This document shows, piece after piece, positions 52,125 to 62,179 of a stretch of DNA of 64,000 nt. This stretch comes from Minwuia sp. (lineage in GTDB: Bacteria; Pseudomonadota; Alphaproteobacteria; Minwuiales; Minwuiaceae), in NCBI GenBank assembly GCA_029210175.1, contig JARGPL010000003.1:1-64000 (forward strand). The letters are read 5' to 3'. Under the pieces are notes generated by a model that searched no databases, had not been told where the DNA came from, and worked only from the letters and a program-made list of their open reading frames with translations. Position numbers and translations under genes: made by a program. How positions within the stretch are numbered: position 1 is the first letter of the stretch; each line of letters opens with the position of its first letter.

Positions 52125-53642
52125 ATGGAACTCTGGATTGCCGTCGGGCTGATCACGCTTGCCGTTTCCGCCTATCTTCTGCGCCCGCTGATCCGCAACA
52201 GTGAAGAGGGTGTCAGGCGAGGTGACTTTGACCTGACCGTCTATCGCCGTCAGCTGAATGAGCTGGATGCCGATGCCGACCGGGGCGTGATCTCCGGCCA
52301 GGAAGCCGAGGCCGCACGTGTCGAGATTCAGCGACGGATGCTGCAGACCGCCAAGGATGGGGAAGAAGCCGCCAGGACAGGGGACAACAGCCGCCTGATC
52401 GTGGGCGCGATACTTGCCGTGATCCTGCCGATCTCCGGTCTGGCAATCTACATGTATCTCGGGTCCCCGCATCTGCCCGCACAACCGCTGGCCGACCGGG
52501 GCATCTCGACACCAGCCGGGTCGCAGGTCGCACAGGCCGGCAGCGGCCAAGCCACCGCCGCATCGCAGGAGGGCCTCGAATCCATCGAGAAGATGGTGGA
52601 GAGCCTGTCGGCACGGCTGGCTGATGATCCGACTGATTTCGATGGCTGGATGCTGCTCGGCCGTTCCTTTGGCGTCATGGAAGCCTATGACCGTGCGGTG
52701 GAAGCCTATGCCCGCGCTGCATCCCTGCCCGAAGGCATGCGCGACGCCAATGCCCAGATGCAATTGGGCGAGACCATCATTTTTGCCAGCCAGGGTGTCG
52801 TGACGGAACGGGCTCAACTCGCCTTCCGCCGCGCGCTGCAGATCGACCCGGGCCATCCGGGGGCACAGTTCTACCTGGCCCTCGGCATGGGTCAGGCCGG
52901 TGACCTGCGTGGTGCCTACGAAGGCTGGCTGGCCCTCGCGGCGCAGAGCCCGGCTGACGCACCATGGATGCCTGCCCTGCGGTCGCGACTGGCCGAGGTC
53001 GCCCGGGACCTGGGTATCGAATTGCCTGATGTCCTGCCGTCAGCCCCGGCCTTGCCCGCCCTGCCCCCACTGGAGGCACCGAACGCCGCCCCCCCTGTGG
53101 CCACTGCCCCGCCGTCCAGCGGTCAGGGTACTGTCGGGCCGATCGCCGGAACCCGCGGCCCGGATGCGGAGGACGTGCGTGCCGCCGCCGAGATGTCGAC
53201 CGATGACCGACAGGCGATGATCCGTGGCATGGTGCAGCGTCTGGCAGACCGCATGGTGGAAAACCCCGACGATGCGGAAGGCTGGACCAGACTTGCCCGC
53301 GCCTATGGCGTGCTGGGCGATCAGGCAAAGGCCGCTGATGCCTTCGCCAATGTGGTGCGTTTGAACCCGGGCGACATTCAGGCCCGGCTGGCCCTTGGCG
53401 AATCCATCCTCGAACAGGCCGGTGCTGGCCCGATGCCCCCGGCCGCGATCGAGCAATACAGCGCCGTACTGGCAATGGATGCCGCCAATCAGGACGCACT
53501 CTGGTTCATGGGTCGCGCGGATGCGGAAGCGGGCCGGACGGAAGAGGCACGCGAGAAGTGGCAGCGCCTGCTGGACCAGTTGCCGCCGGATTCCGGTGCG
53601 CATCAGAACGTGGCCGCCCAGATCAAGGCACTCGACGGCTGA
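52125..53642 (+). CDS. ccmI: Cytochrome c biogenesis protein CcmI-like (TPR)
   Basis: A 505-residue protein with two N-terminal membrane helices (residues about 2-20 and 90-112) flanking a CcmI-type cytoplasmic loop (DFDLTVYRRQLNELDADADR). A periplasmic TPR part follows, with repeats such as DGWMLLGRSFGVMEAYDRAV and EGWTRLARAYGVLGDQAKAA separated by a proline/alanine-rich linker. It chaperones apocytochrome c. Last gene of the operon. Confidence 0.88.
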   Translation: MELWIAVGLITLAVSAYLLRPLIRNSEEGVRRGDFDLTVYRRQLNELDADADRGVISGQEAEAARVEIQRRMLQTAKDGEEAARTGDNSRLIVGAILAVILPISGLAIYMYLGSPHLPAQPLADRGISTPAGSQVAQAGSGQATAASQEGLESIEKMVESLSARLADDPTDFDGWMLLGRSFGVMEAYDRAVEAYARAASLPEGMRDANAQMQLGETIIFASQGVVTERAQLAFRRALQIDPGHPGAQFYLALGMGQAGDLRGAYEGWLALAAQSPADAPWMPALRSRLAEVARDLGIELPDVLPSAPALPALPPLEAPNAAPPVATAPPSSGQGTVGPIAGTRGPDAEDVRAAAEMSTDDRQAMIRGMVQRLADRMVENPDDAEGWTRLARAYGVLGDQAKAADAFANVVRLNPGDIQARLALGESILEQAGAGPMPPAAIEQYSAVLAMDAANQDALWFMGRADAEAGRTEEAREKWQRLLDQLPPDSGAHQNVAAQIKALDG

Positions 53643-53648
53643 AACACG

Positions 53649-53685
53649 GCCTGCGGGTCGAAACATTGCCTGCGGGTCGAAACAT
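53649..53685. repeat. Tandem repeat, two 18-base copies, period 19
   Basis: GCCTGCGGGTCGAAACAT occurs at 53649-53666 and again at 53668-53685, exact copies one base apart, immediately after the ccmI stop codon. Confidence 0.85.
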
Positions 53686-53698
53686 GCCCCAAGAAAAA

Positions 53699-53727
53699 AC
53701 GGAGGCATCCCCAGGGGACGCCTCCGT
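53699..53727 (-). terminator. Terminator-like hairpin with T-run on the minus strand
   Basis: ACGGAGGC (53699-53706) and GCCTCCGT (53720-53727) form a perfect 8-bp stem. The T-run (GTTTTTTCTT) follows only on the minus strand. It may work in both directions and end the ccm operon. No minus-strand gene is visible to the right. Confidence 0.6.
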
Positions 53728-54043
53728 CGAGTGTCGGCCGCCGACAGTCGCGGTCGGCCGATGAGGGAATGCTGCAGCGCTAAATTCACCAGGTGACTAG
53801 CACCGAACAGGCAATCAGAAGCAAGTGCCGGTCCATACCCGTGACACGTATTTTACCAATGAAATCAGTATGGTATTATGAACCATGAGGTTGCACTGCA
53901 CCGTTTTCGTACAGACCCGCTGTTCTCATCCGGGACGGCAGCCACGACCTGTATCGCTATGAAACAGTATTCACATACCATAGCGCTTGATAGCCGGAAC
54001 CGTTCGCCGCAGACTTCGCACAGACCAGCATGAGGCCAGTATC

Positions 54044-54601
54044 TTGACCATTCCGAGCCATCTGCCAGGCGCGAGCCAGTTCGCGGCCAGGATACCGGAA
54101 GGCGACAATCGCGAGCGGCATGTCTGCGGCGACTGCGGTTGGGTGCATTACGTCAATCCCAAGATCGTCGTTGGCGCCGTCTGCCGCCTGGATGATCGCA
54201 TCCTGCTCTGTCGCAGGGCGATCGAACCCCGGCACGGGTTCTGGACGATTCCTGCCGGGTTCATGGAAGAACGGGAGAGTTCGGAACAGGGTGCAGCGCG
54301 TGAAGCGATGGAGGAGGCGCATGCCGACATCCGCATTGGCCGCCTGCTGGCGGTCTACAACATTCCGCGGATTTCGCAGGTTCAGTTGATCTACTGCGCC
54401 GAAATGAACACGCCAGAGGTGAAGGCCGGGCCGGAATCGCTGGAGGTCCGCTATTTCACCTGGGACGAGATTCCGTGGGACGAGCTGGCGTTCCCCAGCG
54501 TGACCTGGGCGTTGCAGCAGTACCGCCAGGTCTGGGATCAACCCGGGTTTGCCGCGTTCACCAACCCACCGGGCGAGACGGGTGCTTCGACACCGGGTTG
54601 A
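54044..54601 (+). CDS. NUDIX hydrolase with N-terminal zinc ribbon
   Basis: About 185 residues. A half zinc-ribbon motif RHVCGDCGWVHYVNPKIVVG precedes the Nudix fold; the Nudix box GFMEERESSEQGAAREAMEE is complete apart from His in place of the final Gly (EAHA). It is similar to NudC-like or ADP-ribose pyrophosphatase-type enzymes hydrolysing nucleoside diphosphate derivatives. No ATG is in frame; TTG at 54044 with GAGG upstream is chosen, TTG at 53987 is the alternative. Confidence 0.85.
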   Translation: MTIPSHLPGASQFAARIPEGDNRERHVCGDCGWVHYVNPKIVVGAVCRLDDRILLCRRAIEPRHGFWTIPAGFMEERESSEQGAAREAMEEAHADIRIGRLLAVYNIPRISQVQLIYCAEMNTPEVKAGPESLEVRYFTWDEIPWDELAFPSVTWALQQYRQVWDQPGFAAFTNPPGETGASTPG

Positions 54602-54631
54602 CGCCTGATCCGCCAGACCAGCCCGCAGTGC

Positions 54632-54657
54632 CTTGATCAAGGGCGCGGAACCTATAC
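54632..54657 (+). promoter_or_regulatory. Candidate heat-shock (RpoH) promoter of hslVU
   Basis: CTTG (54632-54635) and CCTATAC (54651-54657), 15 bases apart, resemble the alphaproteobacterial sigma-32 consensus, about 74 bases before hslV. Heat-shock control of hslVU is known in other bacteria; the site here is a prediction. Confidence 0.45.
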
Positions 54658-54730
54658 ATGGGGTCGAGCGGTGGCCGCGTGTGTCGTCTCGTTGATCGTT
54701 CACCACCCCTTCCACCAATCGGGAGCCATC

Positions 54731-55279
54731 ATGGATCAGGATCAGTCGGCCATCTGGCACGGCACCACCATTCTCTCCGTCCGCAAGGGCGGCAAGGTCG
54801 TCATTGCCGGTGACGGCCAGGTCACGCTGGGCCAGACGGTCATCAAGGCCAACGCGCGCAAGGTACGTCGGCTGGGCAAGGGCGATATCGTCGCCGGGTT
54901 CGCCGGGGCGACCGCCGACGCCTTCACCCTGTTCGAACGGCTGGAGGCGAAGCTGGAGCAATATCCCGGGCAGTTGACCCGCGCCGCGGTCGAACTTGCC
55001 AAGGACTGGCGCACGGACCGTTACCTGCGACGGCTGGAGGCCATGATGGCCGTCGCGGATGCGGAGGTGTCGCTGGTACTGACCGGCACAGGCGATGTCC
55101 TGGAGCCCGCTGACGGGCTGATCGGCATCGGATCCGGCGGGAACTATGCCCTTTCTGCCGCACGGGCGTTGATCGACATGGACGACCTGGACGCCGAGGC
55201 CATCGCCCGGAAGTCCATGAAGGTCGCCGCCGATATCTGCGTCTATACCAATGAAAACGTCATCATCGAGAGTGTCTGA
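54731..55279 (+). CDS. hslV: ATP-dependent protease subunit HslV
   Basis: A 182-residue proteasome-like peptidase. The mature catalytic threonine follows the propeptide in [37 protein letters not shown] and [16 protein letters not shown] are family motifs. Hexameric rings of HslV associate with HslU. ATG 54731 is chosen over longer frames because it matches the family length; hslU begins five bases after its stop. Confidence 0.95.
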   Translation: MDQDQSAIWHGTTILSVRKGGKVVIAGDGQVTLGQTVIKANARKVRRLGKGDIVAGFAGATADAFTLFERLEAKLEQYPGQLTRAAVELAKDWRTDRYLRRLEAMMAVADAEVSLVLTGTGDVLEPADGLIGIGSGGNYALSAARALIDMDDLDAEAIARKSMKVAADICVYTNENVIIESV

Positions 55280-55284
55280 GCCCC

Positions 55285-56601
55285 ATGAGTGATTTCAGCC
55301 CGCGCGAGATCGTCCACGAACTTGACCGCTTCATCATCGGACAGAACGACGCCAAGCGTGCCGTCGCGGTGGCGCTCCGCAACCGCTGGCGCCGCCAGCA
55401 ACTGCCCGACGACCTGCGCGACGAGGTCCTGCCGAAGAACATCCTGATGATCGGCCCGACCGGTGTCGGCAAGACAGAGATCTCGCGCCGTCTGGCGCGG
55501 CTGGCGCAGGCCCCGTTCCTGAAGGTCGAGGCGACGAAGTTCACGGAAGTCGGCTATGTCGGTCGCGATGTGGAACAGATTGTCCGCGACCTGCTGGAAG
55601 CCGCCATCACCATGGTGCGTGAACGCAAGCGCAAGGAAGTACGGACCCGCGCCGAACAGGGTGCTGAGGAGCGGGTGCTGGACGCGCTCGTGGGTGATGG
55701 TGCCAGCCGGGAAACACGCGAGAAGTTCCGCCAGAAGCTGCGCAGCGGGGAGCTGGACGACAAGGAAATCGAGCTGAACCTGCGCGATTCCGGCGGTGGC
55801 CTCAACCTGCCCACCTTCGACATTCCCGGCCAGCCTGGTGCGCAGATGGGGATGATGAATCTCAACGACATCCTCGGCAAGGCCATGGGCGGCGGCAAGG
55901 GCAAGCCCCGACGCATGACCGTGCTGGATTCGCACGAGATCCTGATCGCCGAGGAATCCGACAAGCTGCTGGATGACGAGGATGTGGTGCAGGATGCGAT
56001 CCGGCAGGTGGAAGACAATGGCATCGTCTTCCTGGATGAAATCGACAAGATCACTGTCCGTTCCGACCGCCAGGGTGCTGACGTCAGCCGCGAAGGGGTG
56101 CAGCGGGACCTGTTGCCCCTGATCGAAGGTACCACTGTTGCCACCAAGCATGGGTCGGTGAAGACCGACCACATCCTGTTCATCGCCTCCGGCGCGTTTC
56201 ACGTGGCCAAGCCGTCGGACCTGCTGCCCGAACTGCAGGGTCGCCTGCCCATCCGGGTGGAACTGCAGCCGCTGACCAAGTCGGATTTCAAGCAGATCCT
56301 GACCGAGACCGAGGCCAGCTTGATCCGCCAGTACACGGCCCTGATGGGTACGGAGAACGTGACGCTGACCTTTGGCGAGGACGCGATCGACGCCATCGCC
56401 GATCTGGCGGTACAGGTGAACGAAAGTGTCGAGAACATCGGTGCCCGCCGCCTGCACACGATCCTGGAGAAGGTGCTGGAGGAGATCAGCTTCACCGCCT
56501 CCGACCGTGCAGGGGAAGCGATCACGATCGACGATTCCTATGTGCGGGACCGGATCGGCGAACTCGCGCAGGACGCGGATCTGTCGAAATTCATTCTCTG
56601 A
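55285..56601 (+). CDS. hslU: ATP-dependent protease ATPase subunit HslU
   Basis: A 438-residue AAA+ unfoldase starting [20 protein letters not shown]. Walker [14 protein letters not shown] near residue 56, Walker [11 protein letters not shown] near 250, sensor [17 protein letters not shown], and the C-terminal DADLSKFIL tail that docks into HslV. Confidence 0.96.
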   Translation: MSDFSPREIVHELDRFIIGQNDAKRAVAVALRNRWRRQQLPDDLRDEVLPKNILMIGPTGVGKTEISRRLARLAQAPFLKVEATKFTEVGYVGRDVEQIVRDLLEAAITMVRERKRKEVRTRAEQGAEERVLDALVGDGASRETREKFRQKLRSGELDDKEIELNLRDSGGGLNLPTFDIPGQPGAQMGMMNLNDILGKAMGGGKGKPRRMTVLDSHEILIAEESDKLLDDEDVVQDAIRQVEDNGIVFLDEIDKITVRSDRQGADVSREGVQRDLLPLIEGTTVATKHGSVKTDHILFIASGAFHVAKPSDLLPELQGRLPIRVELQPLTKSDFKQILTETEASLIRQYTALMGTENVTLTFGEDAIDAIADLAVQVNESVENIGARRLHTILEKVLEEISFTASDRAGEAITIDDSYVRDRIGELAQDADLSKFIL

Positions 56602-56688
56602 TCGCGAGGGCGGCGTTCACCGGAAATTAAGGCTGTTGCGGCAACCTGTGTGTCTTGAATGATCAACGACACGAACCGGTGAGTTGCC

Positions 56689-58014
56689 TTGCGCCAGTTG
56701 CTGACAGAACTCGAACAGATCACGGCACGCGAAGAATATGGTCGCGTCGTCGCCGTCCAGGGCCTGATGGTGGAGGTCGCGGGCATCGCCTGGCGCCTGT
56801 CCGTCGGTGGCCGCATCCTGCTACAGACCCGCGATGGCCGCGAAGTGGAGGCTGAGGTCGTCGGTTTTCGCGGCGATCATGCCCTCGCCATGCCGTTTGG
56901 TCAGCTGGAAGGCGTCGGCGTCGGCTGCAAGGCGGTCGTCGGCACCGAACAGCCCTGCATCCGACCGGATTCGTCTTGGCTGGGCCGGGTGGTGGACGCC
57001 ATGGGACGCCCGGTCGATGGCGGCCCGCCGCTGAAACAGGGCCGTGAGAACTATTTCCTCCGCGCGCGCCCGCCGTCGGCCCACCTGCGCGACCGGGTGG
57101 GCGCGCCAATGGACCTCGGCATCCGCGCCATGAACACGTTCCTGACCACCTGTCGTGGCCAGCGCATGGGCATCTTCGCCGGTTCAGGTGTCGGCAAGTC
57201 GGTCATGCTGTCTATGCTGGCACGGTACACCGAAAGCGATGTCGCCGTGGTTGGCCTGGTTGGCGAACGGGGCCGCGAGGTAAAGGAATTCATCGAGGAC
57301 AATCTGGGACCGGAGGGCATGGCACGCACCGTCGTCGTGGTCTCCACATCTGACGAACCGGCGCTGATGCGCCGTCAGGCGGCCCATCTGACCCTTACCC
57401 TGTCGGAGTATTTCCGCGACCAGGGGCAGGAAGTGCTGTGCATGATCGACAGCATTACCCGGTTTGCCATGGCCCAGCGGGAGATCGGCCTGTCGGCGGG
57501 CGAACCCCCGGCATCCAAGGGTTACACCCCTTCCGTCTTTGCCGAACTGCCGCAGCTGCTGGAACGTGCCGGCCCCGGGATCGGCGGTGCAGCCATCACC
57601 GCCCTGTTCACCGTGCTGGTGGAAGGCGGTGACCATGATGAACCGATTGCTGACGCTGTCCGCGGCATTCTGGACGGGCACATCGTGCTGGAACGGCAGA
57701 TCGCGGAACGCGGCCGCTATCCGGCAATCAACATCCTGAAATCGATTTCCCGAACGATGCCCGCCTGCCAGACACCGGAACAGCGGCAGGTCGTGTCCAA
57801 GGCAAGGGATCTGCTGGCCGCGTACGAGGAAATGGGGGAGATGATCCGCATTGGTGCTTACCGCCGCGGCTCCGATCCGCGCATCGATCAGGCGATTGCC
57901 TACAATCCGGCGCTGGAAGCTTTCCTGTCGCAACGGCAGGAAGACCGCGCCGACCTGCACGACGGTTTCCAGCAACTCGCCGGACTGCTTGAAGAGGGAG
58001 GCATCGCCGCATGA
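56689..58014 (+). CDS. fliI: Flagellum-specific export ATPase FliI
   Basis: A 441-residue F1-beta-like ATPase. Walker [17 protein letters not shown] near residue 165, [31 protein letters not shown], and [18 protein letters not shown]. It energises export of flagellar proteins. Virulence-type homologues exist, but the FliJ-like gene directly behind supports a flagellar role. The start is a TTG, unusual but the only one in frame that gives the full N-terminus. Ends overlap fliJ. Confidence 0.92.
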   Translation: MRQLLTELEQITAREEYGRVVAVQGLMVEVAGIAWRLSVGGRILLQTRDGREVEAEVVGFRGDHALAMPFGQLEGVGVGCKAVVGTEQPCIRPDSSWLGRVVDAMGRPVDGGPPLKQGRENYFLRARPPSAHLRDRVGAPMDLGIRAMNTFLTTCRGQRMGIFAGSGVGKSVMLSMLARYTESDVAVVGLVGERGREVKEFIEDNLGPEGMARTVVVVSTSDEPALMRRQAAHLTLTLSEYFRDQGQEVLCMIDSITRFAMAQREIGLSAGEPPASKGYTPSVFAELPQLLERAGPGIGGAAITALFTVLVEGGDHDEPIADAVRGILDGHIVLERQIAERGRYPAINILKSISRTMPACQTPEQRQVVSKARDLLAAYEEMGEMIRIGAYRRGSDPRIDQAIAYNPALEAFLSQRQEDRADLHDGFQQLAGLLEEGGIAA

Positions 58015-58421
58015 GCACGCTCGACAAGCTGTTGCAGGTTTCGCAACTGGAACTGGACCGACGCCGCCATGAGATCGGGGAGTTGCATGCGATGCGCGAC
58101 GATATGCAGGCACGGTCTGATCGCATCGATGGCCAGATCAATGCCGAGAAGGCCGCCACGATCAGCGATCCGATGGCCGGCAGCACGATTGGCGCATTCA
58201 TCAACGCCGCCCGCCACCAGCAGCAGACGCTGGCCGCGTCCATGGCGGAGGTCGATACCCAGATTGATGCGCTGCGCGACGTGGTCGCCGAAGCCTTTCG
58301 CGAGACCAAGCGCTACGAGAAACTGATCGAGCGCAAGCGCGAGGAACGCCGCCGCGCCGCTGACCGCCGCGAACAGGTCGTGATGGACGAAATAGGCCTG
58401 CGGCAGGTGGCGGGGAGCTGA
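58011..58421 (+). CDS. fliJ: Flagellar export protein FliJ-like
   Basis: A 136-residue, almost fully helical coiled-coil protein ([20 protein letters not shown] through [20 protein letters not shown]), the size and form of FliJ. FliJ sequences diverge strongly, so the call rests on shape and on the four-base overlap with fliI. Confidence 0.75.
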   Translation: MSTLDKLLQVSQLELDRRRHEIGELHAMRDDMQARSDRIDGQINAEKAATISDPMAGSTIGAFINAARHQQQTLAASMAEVDTQIDALRDVVAEAFRETKRYEKLIERKREERRRAADRREQVVMDEIGLRQVAGS

Positions 58422-58503
58422 GACCGGGCCTTCGCAACACCGACTTGACCTGATCGCACCCAGAGGGATGACTGGCGTCCACCAGAACTGATGGAGCCGT
58501 CCC

Positions 58504-59124
58504 ATGCCCCTCGACCTTTACCTCGCCTATGTCCTCGCCTCCACCCTGCTGGTGATCCTGCCTGGCCCCACGGTCATGCTGGTGGTCGCCAATGCACTGT
58601 CGCGCGGGCGCCCAGCGGCCATGCTGTCGGTGATCGGTGTTGGTCTGGGGGATGTCACGGCGATGGTGGTGTCCTTTGCCGGGCTGGGTGCCGTGCTGGC
58701 CGCATCCGCCACCCTGTTCACGCTGCTGAAGTTCGTCGGCGCGGCGTACCTGATCTGGCTCGGCATCGGCCTCCTGCGCGCGAAACCGGATCCGGATGCC
58801 CTGACCAGTGTCATGCCCTCGTCGGGTGGCCAGTTGATCCGCCAGGCCTGGATCGTCACCGCCCTGAACCCGAAGGGGATCGTCTTCTTCATCGCTTTCG
58901 TGCCGCAGTTCATGGATCCGGGCCGACCGGCCCTGCCGCAGTTCCTGATTCTGGGCAGCACCTTCCTGGCGCTCGCGATACTGAACGCTGCCGCCTACGC
59001 CTGGGTCGCCGGGTCAGTGCGCCGCCATATCACTCAGGTATCCACGTTGCGCTGGATCAACCGGGTCGGTGGCTCGGTGATGATCGGGGCCGGACTGTTG
59101 ACGGCTGCAATGCGCCGCACATGA
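58504..59124 (+). CDS. LysE family translocator
   Basis: A 206-residue membrane protein with five to six hydrophobic segments and the family start LPGPTVMLVVANALSRGRPA, then GAAYLIWLGIGLLRAKPD. LysE/RhtB exporters expel amino acids or homoserine-like compounds. GGAG precedes the ATG. Confidence 0.88.
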   Translation: MPLDLYLAYVLASTLLVILPGPTVMLVVANALSRGRPAAMLSVIGVGLGDVTAMVVSFAGLGAVLAASATLFTLLKFVGAAYLIWLGIGLLRAKPDPDALTSVMPSSGGQLIRQAWIVTALNPKGIVFFIAFVPQFMDPGRPALPQFLILGSTFLALAILNAAAYAWVAGSVRRHITQVSTLRWINRVGGSVMIGAGLLTAAMRRT

Positions 59125-59198
59125 TGGACGAAAGCGGCGCTTCATTCACGCTGCAACTGCCGCTAACCTGAACCGACAGCTAATCCGGGGAGGGACTC

Positions 59199-60818
59199 TT
59201 GGCCGTACTGCAATCTCAGATTTCGACCAACAGCGACAGATTCAAGACCAATCGTGCCGACATGCTCGGCATGATCGACGCCGTGCGGGCGCTGGAACAG
59301 AAGGTGCGTGACACATCCAATGCGAAGGCGGATGTGTTCCGGTCACGCGGGCAACTGCCGCCGCGCGCGCGTATCGACCATCTGCTGGACAAGGGGTCAC
59401 CGTTCCTGGAACTGTCGACGCTGGCAGGCCTCGGCATGCATGACGACGACGGATCGAAAAGCGTCATGGGTGGTGGCGCGATTGCCGGCATCGGCTACGT
59501 GCAGGGTATCCGGTGCATGATCTCCGCCTCCGACAGTGGCATCAAGGGCGGCACCATTGCGCCCATGGGCCTGAAGAAGAACCTGCGGGTGCAGGAGATA
59601 TGTCACGAGAACAAGCTGCCCAAGATCAACCTGATCGAATCCGGCGGCGCAAATCTGAAATACCAGTCCGACATCTTCGTCGAGGGCGGGCGCGGGTTCT
59701 ACAACCAGGCACAGATGTCGGCGATGGGCATCCCGCAGATCGCCGTCGTGCACGGGTCATCCACCGCCGGTGGGGCCTATGTGCCGGGCATGTCGGACTA
59801 CACGATCATGGTCAAGGGGCGCAGCCGGGTGTTTCTCGCCGGGCCGCCGCTGCTCTATGCCGCCACGGGTGAAGTGGCGACGGACGAGGACCTGGGCGGG
59901 GCAGAAATGCACAGTCTGGTCTCCGGCGTATCCGAATTCATGGCCGAAGACGACGCGGACGGTATCCGCCTGGCCCGCGACGTCATGGGCAAGCTGCGCT
60001 GGAACGACCGCCTGCCGCCGGAACCGCCCCGGACCTGGCGTGAGCCGCTGTATGACCCCGACGAGATCTGTGGCCTGGTACCGACCGACTATCGCCGCCC
60101 CTATGATGCGCGGGAACTGATCGCGCGTCTGGTCGACGGTTCGGACTTCGTCGATTTCAAGAGCAACTACGGCCCGGCCACTGTCTGTGGCTTCGCGGAG
60201 GTCATGGGGATGGCCGTCGGTATCGTCGGCAACAATGGCTCCATCGACAACGCCGGGGCGACGAAGGCCGCGCAGTTCATGCAACTCTGCGATCAGGCGG
60301 ACACGCCGATCGTCTTCCTGCACGACACCACCGGCTTCATCGTGGGCACGGATTCGGAGCGTGGCGGCATGGTGAAACATGGTTCGAAGATGATCCAGGC
60401 CGTTTCCAACGTGCGGGTGCCAAAGATCACGCTGATGGTCGGTGCCAGCTTTGGCGCAGGCAATTACGCCATGTGCGGCCGCGCCTACAGCCCGCGTTTC
60501 ATCTTCGGCTGGCCGAACTACCGCATGTCCGTCATGGGCGGCGAACAGGCCGCGACCGTGCTGAAGATCGTGGCGGAGCAGGGTGCCAAGCGGAAAGGCG
60601 TCGAACCGGATCACGCCATGATCCAGAAGATGTACGACGGCATCGTCAGCCAGTTCGATACGGAAAGCCAGGCGCTCTACAACACCGCCCGGCTGTTCGA
60701 TGACGGTCTGATCGATCCCCGCGACAGCCGCCGCCTGCTGGGCATGTGCCTCGACATCTGTCGCGAAGGTAACCGCCGCCCGCTGCAGCCGAACAGTTTC
60801 GGTGTCGGGCGGATGTAG
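59199..60818 (+). CDS. Acyl-CoA carboxylase carboxyltransferase (beta) subunit
   Basis: A 539-residue carboxyltransferase of the methylcrotonyl/propionyl/geranyl-CoA carboxylase type. The two crotonase-like halves show VMGGGAIAGIGYVQG, ASDSGIKGGTIAPM, HGSSTAGGAYVPGMSDYTIM, then LHDTTGFIVGTDSERGGMV and VGASFGAGNYAMCGRAYSPR. It moves carboxyl from biotin to an acyl-CoA; the exact substrate cannot be read from sequence, and no biotin carboxylase gene is adjacent. TTG start behind GGGGAGGGA. Confidence 0.87.
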   Translation: MAVLQSQISTNSDRFKTNRADMLGMIDAVRALEQKVRDTSNAKADVFRSRGQLPPRARIDHLLDKGSPFLELSTLAGLGMHDDDGSKSVMGGGAIAGIGYVQGIRCMISASDSGIKGGTIAPMGLKKNLRVQEICHENKLPKINLIESGGANLKYQSDIFVEGGRGFYNQAQMSAMGIPQIAVVHGSSTAGGAYVPGMSDYTIMVKGRSRVFLAGPPLLYAATGEVATDEDLGGAEMHSLVSGVSEFMAEDDADGIRLARDVMGKLRWNDRLPPEPPRTWREPLYDPDEICGLVPTDYRRPYDARELIARLVDGSDFVDFKSNYGPATVCGFAEVMGMAVGIVGNNGSIDNAGATKAAQFMQLCDQADTPIVFLHDTTGFIVGTDSERGGMVKHGSKMIQAVSNVRVPKITLMVGASFGAGNYAMCGRAYSPRFIFGWPNYRMSVMGGEQAATVLKIVAEQGAKRKGVEPDHAMIQKMYDGIVSQFDTESQALYNTARLFDDGLIDPRDSRRLLGMCLDICREGNRRPLQPNSFGVGRM

Positions 60819-60852
60819 GATCTGACTGCCGGTCCGGTGTCGGACCCGGCGT

Positions 60853-61239
60853 TCAGGGTTCCCGGCTGAGGCCCATCTGGTCGAGGGTCTCGCAATAGGT
60901 GTCCCAGACTTCCTCGTAGCGATCGCCGTATTCGTAGAGGAAACCCCAGGAATAGATCCCGGTGTCATGGCCATCGTCGAAGCGGATGCGGATGGCGTAG
61001 TTGCCGACGGATTCCAGGCTCTCGATACCGACATTGATCTTGCCTGGCACCCATTGGCGCTGGGTCGGGCTGTGGCCACGCACCTCCGCCGACGGGCTTT
61101 CGACCCGCAGGTATTCAGCCGGCAGGCTGAACGCCCGACCATCCTCGAAATCGATCTCCAGGATCTTCTCGGCGGTCTTCAGGCGGATTTCCGTCGGCTG
61201 CGGGCGACCGGCCTGTTCATACATTTCCAGGGATGTCAT
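60853..61239 (-). CDS. DUF971 domain-containing protein
   Basis: A 128-residue protein with the DUF971 (gamma-butyrobetaine hydroxylase N-terminal-like) fold: [56 protein letters not shown]. Possibly a metal- or cluster-binding accessory protein. Its start overlaps the Trm112 stop. Confidence 0.87.
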   Translation of the reverse strand: MTSLEMYEQAGRPQPTEIRLKTAEKILEIDFEDGRAFSLPAEYLRVESPSAEVRGHSPTQRQWVPGKINVGIESLESVGNYAIRIRFDDGHDTGIYSWGFLYEYGDRYEEVWDTYCETLDQMGLSREP

Positions 61240-61436
61240 CGGGCGTTCTTCGCGTCGTCATCCAGGCTGCGCGCCTCATCCACCAGCATGATGGGTATGC
61301 CATCACGGATGGGATAGGCCAGGTTGGCCTGCTTGCTGATCAGCTCGGCTGCGGCCTTGTCATAGCGCAGCGGGCCTTTGGTCAGCGGACAAACCAGAAT
61401 TTCCAGCAGCTTGGGGTCGAGGGTATTCTGCGTCAT
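61236..61436 (-). CDS. Trm112 family protein
   Basis: A 66-residue protein with [20 protein letters not shown] and [19 protein letters not shown], the bacterial YcaR/Trm112 form. Trm112-like proteins are small activators of methyltransferases in other organisms. ATG at 61436; overlaps the DUF971 gene by four bases. Confidence 0.9.
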   Translation of the reverse strand: MTQNTLDPKLLEILVCPLTKGPLRYDKAAAELISKQANLAYPIRDGIPIMLVDEARSLDDDAKNAR

Positions 61437-61494
61437 GCCAGTTCCTTGCACTAGTCTGCCGGTGCCGCACCATCTCATGATGGGCGACCATATC

Positions 61495-62160
61495 CTACTG
61501 GACCGGCGAGTCGCCGTCGCCGCTCAACAGCGACATCTCGATCAGGGTCGTCAGTATCTCTGCCCGCATCGGCACATTGTCGGCTTCCAGCAACGCCTGC
61601 TTCTCGCTCGGGTCCAGCGGCAGCATCATGGACAGGGAGTTGATCAGCGCCACATCGCTGGCGCGTTCCGCCGCTTCCCAGTCCGCTTTCAGCCCCTGCC
61701 GGTCCAGGAATGTCTGCAGACCACGGACCAGTCGCTGACGATCCACGCCGCGGCCAGGGGCATCTTCCTCGCCAAAGTCCTCAGGATAACCGGCATAGTC
61801 GGCGATCACCTGACGGTAGGCGGTGTCGCTTGCCACCTCTTCCTGCACGCGAAACCGGCAGACGCCGGAGATCGCGATCTGGTAGCGCCCGTCGCCGGTT
61901 TCGGCGAATTCGGTTATCCGCCCCAGGCACCCGACACCATAGATCGGCGGCGTATAGGTTTCCTCATCGGTTTCGCGCGGCTGGATCATGCCGATCATGC
62001 GACCGCCCGACATCGCGTCACGGGTCATGGCGAGATAGCGCGGTTCGAAGATATTCAGGGGCAGCCGTCCGCCAGGCAGCAGGATCGCGCCACGCAGGGG
62101 AAAGATCGCGATACGCTCCGGCAGGTTCTCAGGTCCGGTCGGTCGATCCGGATTGGGCAT
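61495..62160 (-). CDS. LON peptidase substrate-binding (N-terminal) domain protein
   Basis: A 221-residue protein corresponding to the Lon N-terminal domain only: [54 protein letters not shown]. No ATPase or protease part follows. It may help recognise damaged proteins; function is undefined. Same direction as the YbbN gene, 19 bases apart. Confidence 0.9.
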   Translation of the reverse strand: MPNPDRPTGPENLPERIAIFPLRGAILLPGGRLPLNIFEPRYLAMTRDAMSGGRMIGMIQPRETDEETYTPPIYGVGCLGRITEFAETGDGRYQIAISGVCRFRVQEEVASDTAYRQVIADYAGYPEDFGEEDAPGRGVDRQRLVRGLQTFLDRQGLKADWEAAERASDVALINSLSMMLPLDPSEKQALLEADNVPMRAEILTTLIEMSLLSGDGDSPVQ

Positions 62161-62179
62161 GCGTGCTGCCTCCGCCGCG

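Larger units (their letters stand above)
53643..54043. other. 400-base intergenic region with repeat and hairpin
   Basis: No gene is seen. It holds an 18-base tandem repeat at its start, a terminator-like hairpin (53699-53727), and an AT-richer stretch (53860-53990) that probably carries the promoter of the NUDIX gene. Confidence 0.5.

Noticed and set aside
51522-52856. 444-codon minus-strand open frame
   Set aside because: Antisense to ccmG-ccmH-ccmI; no family character.
55243-56457. 404-codon minus-strand open frame
   Set aside because: Antisense to hslU, which is unmistakable on the plus strand.
59757-61142. 461-codon minus-strand open frame
   Set aside because: Antisense to the carboxyltransferase gene and overlapping the DUF971 gene in another frame.
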